From Paramacrobiotus metropolitanus (lineage: Eukaryota; Tardigrada; Eutardigrada; Parachela; Macrobiotidae), in contig NW_026570234.1 of the NCBI RefSeq assembly GCF_019649055.1, forward strand, positions 1,426,001 through 1,490,000: a stretch of DNA of 64,000 nt, written 5' to 3'. Of the stretch, positions 47,793-57,766 are shown one piece after another. Numbering within the stretch: position 1 is the stretch's first letter; each line of letters opens with the position of its first letter. The notes under the pieces were generated by a model. It was not told where the DNA came from and searched no databases. It worked only from the letters and a program-made list of their open reading frames with translations. The translations under genes and the position numbers were made by a program.

Positions 47793-49951
47793 TAACAGAA
47801 TTTTTTCTGTCGCGCGGTTATGGGCATGCCACCCTTGCACCAGGTCAACCGTCCAGGCACGTAGCACATGAACTATGTATCAGAACATATTCCGGTAAAA
47901 AATTTAATTATTAAGTTATAAAAAAAATAAGATTTAAAAATTATATGTAAGATATAAAATTTAATTATTACGATGTAAACAGTTTTAATGGGAAACACGG
48001 AGATCAACCAAACTGACCCAGTCTTCAGCGGCAGGTCCAAATGCAGCAGAATTATCACTACTGAGCTATCAATGCAGTCCTCAAACCAACACGTTATGGG
48101 GACATTACGCGTAGCACTTTCTTTGTTTAAAACGCATTCAAAGAACGATTGTAAAATACCTAACTTCGATTCGGGCTCAGTATTGCGACCATGATTACAA
48201 GAAACAAGTTAACAACCGGTGCTTTTCAAAAAAATTGCCTACGTATAACGAGAAATATAAATGGAAACACCAATGGAAAATACGCAAACCTTCAAACGCA
48301 AGGGAAAAACTTTCGCGTCTACGCAAACGACAAGTCCTGGACCAGCCAACAAGAAACAGGGAAGCGTTCCTAGTAAATTATTTTCGAGTTCCGAAATCGC
48401 AGATGAATGTGCTAAGCTATAATCGACCTTGTCTGTGAATTCTGCATAACCAATAAAGGTCACCAAAAGGAGGTACAATCGATCATATTCTGTGGTAAGC
48501 ACCAGCCCTCAAAACATTTGGGATGTGTAACTGCTGAGTGAAAATCTCGAACAGAATGCGTATGCGTTTTCCTTAATAAAACCTTCAGCAGCGTCTGCAG
48601 ACATTCACTTCCACAGGTCACAACATGTCAACGAAAATCAGTGTACATTAACTTACCGTCGGAACGTACAGTTTTCCGCATCTGTCAGGCTGCGTAATGC
48701 ATAAAATCATAACCGGTCTCACCAAAATCCTGATACAGTGGAACTGTAAAACCGATCTGCGGCATTAGTAGACAGATATAACCGTGGAAGAGAGAGTTAT
48801 TAGCAGTTAAAATAGTCTACCATTTTAAATGAAGTTTTAAGCGCAATACTGCTTTACTCCATGTCGTATTCGGAGCCCTCTAACCTGCACCAGTTAAAAG
48901 TAACAGTTTGCGAAATGTAAAAAAAATTTCAATATCCCTGAAAAAATTGCGTACGCAATGAATTTCTGCATCGTCATGGCATCGTCATAGCAACCACTTT
49001 AGCCGTTTGAAATAACAGTTCGATCTGTACACTACATCATGATATTTGAGCAGTAGTATAGTGCGATGCGAACGTCGGCGAACGGACACGTCTTAATTGT
49101 AACGTCTGCTGTAAAGTAGTGCTGCACGTAATCGGTACAAGGTACTTCAGTAGTTCTTCAGCGAATCATTAGAGTACAATTCCTTTATGGCATCAGTATT
49201 GTGTAGATGCCGTCATAATCAATAGCCACCGTAATAATATTACAGGTTTTATGCAACTGCAGAACTTACGCATAACGCGGCGCCGAATGAATTGCTGATG
49301 CAATCAGCGCATCAAAAATCGAATATTTTTTACCACTATTATTTTCATAAATTTTGTTCTTATTCGTAGTACAGTACTTCATTTCAGCCGATGGAAGCGG
49401 CAAACAGAATCTGGCACCTCGCACGAAAGAGGGTGTGGTCTAATTCTATGCCGCTGATAACTTCTGCTATTGAATCCAGAGAGCAGCAGTAACAAATAGG
49501 TGCACCTGGTTTCGTGTTACCCAGAGCAGTAACCGGATTTTCATTTAGGTCAACTCTGATGCCTATAGACATCTGGCACGAAGCACTAGATCACAGTTTT
49601 TTGTCTGTCCCGCCTAATTTTTGTTAAACCTACGAGACTAATACTGTAGAATCGTAGATGAAGTTCAGTGATGAAGTGCTATAGTATAACACGGATATGC
49701 ATCCTCTTGTACATGTCTGTACTGTATTGAGTCCATTTACCGTCTAAAATTAAGCTTCAGGTGGACTTGCTTTTTTAAATACAAACAGCCAGGCTGTTTC
49801 TCCTCACGGTGTCATGCAGCAAGACGCAGTTCAAGTATTCGTATTACGCTAGCGTTGTTTGAGTTCGAGACGGATTTCGGGGCATTTGCAATTTGTTCGA
49901 CATTTTAAAGTTTCTCAAGTTCAGAACTGACCTTTCTGCACTACCGTAAAA
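47793..49951. other. Gene-poor region with repeat traces
   Basis: No gene is recognised over 2.2 kb. A segment at about 48020-48090 resembles 62145-62215 (shared GTCTTCAGCG/ATCTTCAGCG and GCAGAATTAT words). TACAGTA-type words recur, for example at about 49372 and 49726. Confidence 0.4.
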
Positions 49952-50392
49952 ATGGGTGCGCAGGCGTCGCACTACACACCGGCGATGCCGCCGAGCCGCG
50001 AAATGGGTTTTGCCAATGTTGTAGTTGTTAAGCGGGAGAATGATGATTGGTGGCTGGGCCGCATCAAGGATATGGAAGGCGCGGACTTTCTCATCGATTT
50101 CATGTCCACAACCGCAGCAGCGGAATGGATACATTCCCGCCATATTTGGACTTACAATGTTAGTTACTCAAATGAGAAGCCGAAAACGATCGCAGATTTT
50201 CACGCTGCCCCACCTGTAGCTCACGTTGCCATGCGTGACACCAAGCATGGGCCCTACGTGGTTCGCCCTAGTCGAATGATTTGGGTGCCTGGTTGCTTTT
50301 ATTGTTACCCACTGGATAACCGCGTCGACGACTGCGTTCACTGCTCATATACACGGCTTGCAACTGCATGCAGACTGCTAGCTATTGGCTGA
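49952..50392 (+). CDS. Hypothetical protein with barrel-like N-terminal region
   Basis: This single open frame of 146 residues has a good initiator context (AAAAATGG) and an AATAAA about 100 bases after the stop at 50491-50496. The segment VVVKRENDDWWLGRI followed by DFLIDF, a short helix AAEWIH and HIWTY has the strand-turn-strand look of Tudor, agenet or chromo-barrel folds. Later residues include WVPGCFYCYPLD and a DCVHC. I recognise no family by name. It may be a single-exon gene or the 5' exon of the gene at 51553-52695; donors near its 3' end are weak, and two small transposons lie between them. Confidence 0.5.
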   Translation: MGAQASHYTPAMPPSREMGFANVVVVKRENDDWWLGRIKDMEGADFLIDFMSTTAAAEWIHSRHIWTYNVSYSNEKPKTIADFHAAPPVAHVAMRDTKHGPYVVRPSRMIWVPGCFYCYPLDNRVDDCVHCSYTRLATACRLLAIG

Positions 50393-50490
50393 ACGCAATC
50401 GGCTTTAAATCCACCCGTTCACGCTGCTCATACTGTACGAAATTTCTCCAAGTGCAGGGTGTCAGTACAGTATTCTAACTGGCTTGCGCT

Positions 50491-50496
50491 AATAAA
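50491..50496 (+). terminator. Candidate polyadenylation signal
   Basis: AATAAA about 100 bases past the stop of the 146-residue frame supports that frame being a gene in its own right. Confidence 0.4.
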
Positions 50497-50810
50497 GGAG
50501 ATGTAAAGTTGCCTCGGTGTCAGAAAATCCTCATTCTGGGTCTGTACTAGAATAATAAGTTGAATTTTTACTTCCATACAATCTTCCAAAACATCCTGTT
50601 TTAAAAAAAGATTGGTGGAATTGCGATTTTCTGGGAAAATTTCAAAATACTTTGTGTATCCTACCCCTATCACCAAAAGGGAAGATGCAGCTGTTTCGTA
50701 CTACTGTATATCCAAAAAAGTAAGCCATATACAAACGCGCACTAGCAAACATTTGTGCAGAATATATCGGTTAATTGCGAAAGAAAGCTTGAAGCCTTAG
50801 TATGACACTA

Positions 50811-50986
50811 AGGGTGGGCTTCAAATTCTAAGCGAATCTGACAACCAACCGCGCCACTTTGATTGTTCAAATGCACGAGTAGGCAGTGGCCACGCCCACA
50901 TATGCGGTTCGCAAAACCATTTCGATTTTTGGGAAATGGAGTTGCTGTGTCAAAATAAGATTCGCTCTCATTGTGAGACCCACCCT
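50811..50986. mobile_element. 176-bp inverted-repeat element (MITE-like)
   Basis: The left end AGGGTGGGCTTC...AAGCGAATCT and the right end AGATTCGCTCTC...GACCCACCCT are imperfect inverted repeats of about 30 bases. The interior has no coding capacity. The flanks are CTA on the left and AAC on the right, so a TA or TAA target duplication is possible but unclear. Confidence 0.75.
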
Positions 50987-51058
50987 AACATTTCAGTACG
51001 GGTGTTTTCGACAGATATGGACAACTTCGTAAACGTTAAATCTTTCGAGGTGTTTTTT

Positions 51059-51379
51059 TTGTATCCACAGCATCCCGCCGTATTCCATGTTATCCTCTAC
51101 GTATCCCTCATGTATCCTTGCAATTTCTTGTCTTCTTTTTGATTGTTGCCGTATCCCTCCATATCTCTGCAGTATCCTCAATGTACCCGCCGAGTATACG
51201 GGTAATATTCTTAAGTCTCCTAGTTGAATACATCTGGGATGCGTTTAGGATATTGCAGAGGAACGATGGGGTACTACAGTGATTAAAAGAAGTAGAGATT
51301 TAGAAGGTACTATACATGGAGGATAGTGTGAAACACGGGGGGATAAGTGATATACGGTGGGATATTACTGTGGATACAA
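51059..51379. mobile_element. About 320-bp long inverted-repeat element
   Basis: TTGTATCCACAG at the left end matches the reverse complement of CTGTGGATACAA at the right end, and similarity continues inward for about 70 bases (CATCCCGCCGTAT versus ATATCCCACCGTAT; TTATCCTCTACGTA versus CTATCCTCCATGTA). No open frame is present. It is a foldback or MITE-like element. Confidence 0.72.
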
Positions 51380-51552
51380 ATAAGAACACAGGCCCGACAA
51401 AAATTACCGCGTACTTACCGTGCCTAGGTGGCGCTAGCGGATGTTATTTAGCCATTTGCTTAATTGTTCTGTTATATGTATTCGCCAAGATGACATTTAC
51501 TACGTCAATGAGAAATGAACTTGTTCAAATAATCTTTCTATTGAATTTCTAG

Positions 51553-52695
51553 CGTCTGTTCGTTCTGGCGTTCGCTTTTGGATGCTCCCGGCGCAAACTG
51601 GCATGTTATCGTGGATGCACCAAATGTGCTATCCAACGTGCAACTGGATCCGATCCCTTGACGGGAAAGGCTGCTTTGCGCCTTTAAATTTGCGGTGCTT
51701 CTGGAAAAATCCATAACGACCCACACGCGCACCATCACCTGCATCAACAAATTGTACAATAAAACTGACCCCACAACGTTGGCATACCGACAGTTGAATG
51801 AAGTGATAGCATGCGTCCTGCGGCATAAGGAAATCGTACTGGACATACTCTACCTAAAAAGCGGCAGTATGGTGCCCGTGTACATTTCGTTTACCGGTGG
51901 AACACAGGCCCGTTATGAATGCACCTGCCCAAATTTATCACTGTGCCTCCCATTTTGTCGGCAACTGGTTGCGGTTGGCCGGGAGTTTTTGTGTGTTCTC
52001 CAGGACAAAACGGGTTGGGATGTTATCGACTCGTTGAATCGTAAAATTGCCGTTAACGTTGGCCGTTATCACGTACCTCCCAGGGTCCATCTGAGTGCTG
52101 TATTACCACGTTTGACGGTAACAAACGGCGCTTCGGAAGGTCAGTTAGTGCGGACTATTTTGTTAGCTATGGAGAAAGCCTATCCGCCTGCTGGGCAGGC
52201 AGTTGTGGACAGCGTCACAGCCGTTCACGCACGAATGGTGCGAACACTAACGAATCCCAAGGATTGGGATTTGGTCCGAATTCTTTTGCAAGTGTAAGTG
52301 AAGATTATAGATTTACAAAATTACTAATAATATGCGGATTAACATTAATTCAATAATTTTCATATTTACAGATAGTTAGTGTTACTACTTTTGCTTTTAA
52401 TTAGGTTGAATTAATTAAAATGAATATTTTTTATCAGCTGATACGTAATATCCATTAGCATATAGCGCAGGTATATCAGCAACCTTTGAACACGGAGAAA
52501 TCCATTTGAGCTTATAATATCTTCTGCAGGTACAACGAATTTCAGCCGGATGGGTCAGCCGACAAGTGGGACAATTTTGATCTACGGGACCTGAAGGTTT
52601 CAATCTCACCAAAGTGGCGCTTCATGCTCTTGATGCCATTTTTAAACTCTGAATCACACGAAGCTGTATGCAAATTTACTCATTACTCATTATGA
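51553..52695 (+). CDS. Hypothetical spliced gene with an in-frame TGA
   Basis: I do not recognise this gene. An exon opens after TTGAATTTCTAG at 51553 and runs to a GTAAGT donor after 52293; the next exon, 52530-52695, follows TTCTGCAG and joins in phase, ending MLLMPFLNSE... and a TGA at 52693. The reading includes CSFWRSLLDAPGANWH, VLRHKEIVLDILYLKSG, CTCPNLSLCLPFCRQL and PKDWDLVRILLQV. One stop, TGA at 51659-51661, interrupts the first exon between DPIP and RERLL although the frame is open on both sides. Translation might start at the Met at 51695, or the gene may be a recent pseudogene, or the TGA may be recoded. At least one upstream exon seems to be missing; the frame at 49952 is a candidate. 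Confidence 0.5.
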
Positions 52696-52915
52696 TTGTA
52701 GCATTTGCATACAGCACCAATTATTGTGCCTAACTCCAATGTATTATATCGATAAAACGTTGCCACGCATGGGGGGTGGATTTTATTAACAAAATTCCTG
52801 GTGGACGAATTTGTCCACCGGAAACGAACAAACAACTGCACTGCAATCAACAACTGCATAGCACAAACGACAAAAGAACGCCTGCACAGGGCAGGTACGC
52901 CTCCAAACCCCCAAA

Positions 52916-53500
52916 TCACTCCCGCGATCCGACTGCTGCCATACATTGCGCGAATTCCTCTCGTCTGCGATTATCCAAACTGGCATATTTCTCATAACAG
53001 CTGCTGCGCCTATTGCCTTGCGCTTTAATTACCGCTGGCGATGCTCCGAATTTGGCTGCTGCTGTGGCACCTCCTCGCCGGAACGAATGCGTGGATAGCT
53101 TAGTGCCGTCGATTCCGGCATCTGCTAGCGTTTGCTTTAAACAACGGTTGAACATGCGAGACGTCATGGCCACCATCTGCCCGCCTGACCGGTACGATAT
53201 AAGCGGGTCATTTCCGTTCGCTTTCGTCGTCGCTAACAACACTTCCACTGCGCTTACTGGGCACAGTACACTGCTGCTGCCCAATTTTGGAACAACTACA
53301 TGTACTTCCGCACCCTTGTAGCGGTTGCTTTTTAGCGCTGGCGCTGGTACTTGCAGTCCCATCTCGATGCGCCGCACATTCAAAACTGCTTGCTGCTGCT
53401 GCATGCAACTGGAAGTTGCCGGTATGCTGCGCTCTTTATATATCCGCCACCGATGACCGGTGGCCGGCTGAGAGGAGGAGTGGCTATCCGTGTAGGCCAA
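52916..53500 (-). pseudogene. Tyrosine recombinase C-terminal remnant
   Basis: Tyrosine recombinases of eukaryotic elements (DIRS, Ngaro, Crypton and relatives) cut and join DNA through a catalytic Tyr. This 194-residue minus-strand frame has the C-terminal part: PVSAVEVLLAT, then T-H-S-F-R-R-G-G-A-T with the H-x-x-R box (about 53062-53091), and SSCYEKYASL with the putative Tyr. In relatives the segment before it usually reads G-x-W-x-S; here it is GNRRSS, so the Trp is lost. The N-terminal part, with the first catalytic Arg, is not found upstream. No partner RT is adjacent. It is most likely a fragment of a mobile element. Confidence 0.8.
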
Positions 53501-55344
53501 TAATAAACAGATTCTCCTCAGAGAGAACCTTACTCATTTTTTATAGGTAAGTACACACTTTCTTCCTGTTTAAAGGCTGGTACAGAATTTGTAGTATCCA
53601 AAAAAGTCCACAGATTATTAGCGAATGCTACTGAATTTCTATCAATACAGTTATTATTTTTTTAATATTATTATTCATGGAGCAGGTAGTCCATTTCCGG
53701 CTGGTATGGCTGATAAATGCTGAGTAGCAGGACGAATTATCGAAAAGCTGTACATAGATTGACCGGCAATATAAGCTGATAAATTGTATTATACGCTAAC
53801 GCACATCGCCGAAATTCCGAAGCTAAAATCCGAATCGTACGTACAAGGCATAAACAAGCTAGCACTTGCACTCCGTACGTAATATTGGTAATCAAAGTGC
53901 CATTATTCGTATTTGCATAAACTAACTACAAAACCTAGCCACTTTTTATTATTTTATTCTGTTTGTAATACCTACTGCAGTTTGTCGTTGTGCCCGCTGA
54001 ACGCTGTTGGCAGCCGCACAAAACTCACTCACATTGCATAATACCTTCTGCATTTCACCTTCTCAACTTTTAACGTGACAGTTTAACGTGACAGTTTACT
54101 AGGACTTTACACCATCAAATCTAAGCGTCGACAGCGATTTCTTCGATACAGAAAAAAAGCGACAGGTTACTACTGCATACTCCTGATTTTTAACCAATAC
54201 AGTATGGCAAATACATAATTACCTTCACTCAGGTGAGTATCACCATGACCATGAATAAATGCAATTGCCCACAGACCGACCTTTCCCGTTCTAGACCGTC
54301 GGTAAGACGACAAATTGATCGTCAACACCGCGGTCAAAAACGGAACCGGCTTAGCAAAGAAATAATTCGAATTATACCCTTAACTACGATGAAATACTAG
54401 TAACTTAAGGTGAGCTGGAGAGTATTATAATAATATTATTTCGATTGACTTGTACGCCTCAGTGCGATCAGAATGTGACGTCCATTTTCGAATTTAGTTC
54501 CTTCTCACGAAACAAATTTTAACTCGGTTGAGTGAAAGATAGATAAAACAATTTGCTCATTCCACAAGACAAGGCCGAAGAAAGCGCGGCGTCGGCTCTT
54601 CTGGGCTCGGTGCAGTTTGACAGCATTCCCGAAGTCGAGCGTTCGACCAGAGAGCAGTAAAAAATTACCTGGTGACCGGTGTCTGAGGCAAAAATTACCT
54701 GGTAACCGGTGTCTGCTTGAAGAATCACGGGAGAAATAAGAATAGACAGTGCGCTGGATTCATCTTAGATGGTAAACAACCGCGGCATGGAAGAGCAAGT
54801 ATCGCCCGTACAGTCATAATGAGTCATTGCGTGATTAGATATCCCGAAATTCAGCACACTGTTAAGAGGCTGTCCGTATCAAGCACGTATAAAATCTTAT
54901 ATGTGTTCTTTATGCTTCAAGTGGATGCTTCAAGAAAAGGATGGGCTGAAAATTCCCGAACACCGCTGTGTAGTGTACTTAGCAACGAAATACTGTTCAC
55001 CATATTCCAGCGGAAGCGGAAATCCCAGAACCGCGTCCATCTAGATGAACAAATCTCAGATAATTTGCCGTCGTCGTTTTCGTTGGATTCGCAAACGAGC
55101 GTCCGTGCCGTTCGAAACCCTCGCTAAAATATGCCGCCCATGAATATGTCCGGACGAGGTGTAATGCCGGATGGATTCAGCGTGTAGCGTTAGCCGTAAA
55201 ACACGCCATGAGGACAGGATTTTGCTCTTCACGTCAGAAAGCGAATAAGATATTTGTTCCGTTCCCTTTCCCTTTGACGTAAGACCCAAGACCGAAAAGT
55301 GAAATACGTGAGAAAGCATAAAAATAAAAGCCTTCATTTACTGT
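53501..55344. other. Gene-poor region
   Basis: No gene is recognised. Short direct duplications occur, such as two copies of AACGTGACAGTTTA near 54070-54095 and two copies of AAAAATTACCTGGT near 54659-54705. Polypeptide readings such as 54717-55127 have no recognisable domain. Confidence 0.4.
54277..54360 (+). repeat. Short dispersed repeat, related to 62004-62088
   Basis: Both copies contain GACCTTTCCCGTT, GACCGTCG(G/A)TAAGACGAC, GATCGTCAA and CGGTCAAAA(A/G)CGG in the same order. The inner words GACCGTC and GGTCAAAA are partly complementary, so each copy may fold back. Confidence 0.75.
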
Positions 55345-55708
55345 ACAGAGTGCCCTTAAGATAGTCATTAATCTTGATCGACGGTGCATTGAAATAATAA
55401 ACCGACATGGCGAATTTGAAATACTGCCGTAATTTTCGAACTTGCGCACCCTCAGCATGCGAAACTATGACCTTTACAGCTTAAGCGCTTTGCCGTTCCT
55501 ACTGGAATTTGCGTAACCTGGTTCTGAATGACAACAACCCTCACATGCACGAATGCATGTCCCGCTTGTCGAAATGTGCCCCAACTTGGAGAAACTCTCA
55601 CTGGCGGATAACTGGTTCGGTGAGAAGAGTGTTTTCCACCCGCTAATAAAACTCTACCATCTTACGCAACTTGATCTGCCCGGGAATCTTGTGTGGCAAC
55701 GGTACTGA
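55345..55708 (+). pseudogene. Leucine-rich-repeat protein fragment, broken
   Basis: Three successive frames read as leucine-rich repeats: NLRTLSMRNYDLYSLSALPF (from 55439), LRNLVLNDNN (from 55509) and CPNLEKLSLADNWFG with LTQLDLPGNLVW (to the stop at 55706). Each has the L-x-x-L-x-L-x-x-N spacing. A stop at 55430, a frameshift near 55510 and another near 55555 separate them. No start or membrane segment is seen. This is best explained as a decayed exon of an LRR gene; unrecognised introns are less likely because the breaks fall inside repeats. Confidence 0.6.
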
Positions 55709-57024
55709 CCTCGGTACAATCCTCAGTTATTCATCATGGACTTTTTTTACAAGCGATTGAAATCTTCCAGTGGTGTTGGCGAAATTGCGGATCGTTCTGG
55801 ATTGTGTAAGCTGTATATGTACATTCTAACAACCTGTCTAGACCGCTCGGGCTCGGTGCTCCGCCGTTCGTCCTTCTCGTTCACCTGTTGGGTGCCTTTC
55901 GAATGCCGTGCCTGCTTGCTTATTATCTATTTTTACCGTGTGGTCGGTACTGGTGATGAGGAATGCTTAACTTCAGGTTTGTCTTCAGTTTGTCTTCAGT
56001 TTACAATGTCTTCAGTTTGTCCTACGCTTTTGAAGGAGCTGATCGTACGCACGCTGCCCAGGCACATGAAGACCTGTGTGCCGTACTTGTCACAGGAACC
56101 GGAGTTGGATGTTACAAGTACGAATGGGATGACAAATACTGCCAAAGTTTGTCTACGTTGCTTTAAAAAATATACTCTGCATCAAATTTTCGTTAACGTT
56201 CAACGGCTCTTCTTCTTGCTTCCCAACTCCTGTTTTTTCTGTTTTGCTAGAATTTTCACGGTTGTCTGAACATCTCTCGCCAATTGAAAAGGTCACCGGT
56301 ATGATGTAGTTTGGAGGGGAACGTTTTCTTAAGATCAGACATGTTGGTTTGGGGGGGGGGAGGGGCAGTTTGATTCTTTACGCGCCCGAGTTTTGCGACA
56401 GCAGACACATTTCTTGTTGACAGTCTCCTGCAAACAAGAAGCTAGTCTGATGCGCCCAGTGATCTCGCTGCACGGAATGCACCTTAGACTATTGTCTCCA
56501 CCTATCAGCCAAATCCAGCTGAATTACCTCCCGCATGGAATTGCTAACACTAATGCCGTTCTTTTAGAGTCCAGCCGAATCACCTGGTCGAACTTCCGCA
56601 CGGAATCTCACACGTTGGAGTGTATTTGGCGTTTCTAGCCCATGAACACGGTTACGACTGGCTGGGGGAATAATTTAGATTCGGCCAGCCAGGTAAATTA
56701 TCTGAGTAAAGCTATTCCGCTTTCCGTTTTTTGCCATTAGAAATACGCTTTATTTGACATATTTTCTTCTGTTCTACACGACGGAGTCTGATTCCATGTA
56801 ATAAATGCAGCAAGACTGCGAAGCAGAACTGCCTATTGCAATAGTCAGCTGTACCACTTTATATTGATAATCAAGAGAAAACAACAGAGTTTTCAGAGAT
56901 TGGGAGGTTGTTGAGGAGCAATGGTTGAGAAATACGGCGGATTTGGTCGTGCAGGACGCACAAGAAACCGCGAGATCTTCGTCATGGGCATGAGCCTAAG
57001 CGACAGTCAAAGCAAATAAATTGA
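55709..57024. other. Region after the LRR fragment
   Basis: A 177-codon frame (55736-56269) lacks homology and is rich in Cys, Leu and Phe; it could be a continuation of the decayed LRR gene. A ten-G run, followed by AGGGG, lies at 56351-56365 and could form a G-quadruplex. No gene is supported. Confidence 0.35.
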
Positions 57025-57091
57025 AAGCCACCTCATCAAATCCGCTGATCATGCGTTGGCGCGCATGATCAGCGGGTTGATGAGGTGGCTT
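57025..57091. repeat. Near-perfect 67-nt hairpin
   Basis: Left arm 57025-57055 (AAGCCACCTCATCAAATCC...) and right arm 57062-57091 are reverse complements apart from one mismatch or bulge, with a six-base loop TTGGCG. The size is like a pre-miRNA or a tiny foldback transposon. Confidence 0.9.
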
Positions 57092-57474
57092 GAAGAGTTA
57101 TGCACTGACTTGAAGGTCACATTTGTCTCCACTTTGTGGTGTATGTAATAAGTACTTCAGAGTGTACTTGTACGTACGGTGCGATACTAACAATTGTTTT
57201 TCGTGATTTATAGTTTCCTAATCCTGTTTCCTTCTCAGCAGCTTTCTGCTTCCTTGATTCTACTAGCTACGATTCTGTCTTTTCTGTTCAGTTGCTTTCT
57301 GCTGCAATATGAGTCGGATCAATAAAGAGCTTACGATTTTACTACAAATATACAGATATCACAATGGCGTGAAGTTTGCTTATTTATCGTACTCATCTAC
57401 AATCGATCACAGTGACTTTGTTATCTGTGGACTGTGGTCTATCAGTCTGTTTGCGTTTTCTCCATAATTTTTTT
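57092..57474. other. Possible LTR tail before a gag fragment
   Basis: AATAAA at 57320-57325 is followed by ATATCACA and then TGGCGTGAAG at about 57364. This resembles an LTR end next to a primer site, about 110 bases before the gag-like ATG at 57475. No matching second LTR is in the window, so this stays tentative. Confidence 0.3.
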
Positions 57475-57766
57475 ATGGCCACGCCTGTTAACACTCAGTT
57501 ATTGCGATTTAACCCAGACACAATGAACTGGGATATGTGGACAGAAAACTACAATAACTACCTATTTTAGATTTGCTGATATCCCTGCGGATAAACACAA
57601 AGGTCTGCTGCTTACGTCACTAGAGGTTAAGCCGTTTGAAATGTTGGTTTCCATGTGTCGCCCGACGGCGGTCACTGACTCCCTGAGGTCTTTGCGCCCT
57701 GATGGCATCCATCTTACAGAGGAGGGCGGGAAAGCTTTTGCAAAACTAATTCGCCGGGCAGTTTAG
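57475..57766 (+). pseudogene. gag-like start joined to an SGNH-like tail
   Basis: The frame from ATG 57475 reads MATPVNTQLLRFNPDTMNWDM and stops at 57568. One base later the adjacent frame continues smoothly (RFADIPADKHKGLLLTSL), as in the N-terminal part of Ty3/gypsy Gag proteins. After CRP, near 57664, the same frame changes to LRPDGIHLTEEGGKAFAKLI, which has the D-G-x-H-L ending of SGNH/GDSL hydrolases, and stops at 57764. No other part of either protein is nearby. I read it as two mobile-element fragments fused by deletion, broken by one frameshift. Confidence 0.5.
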
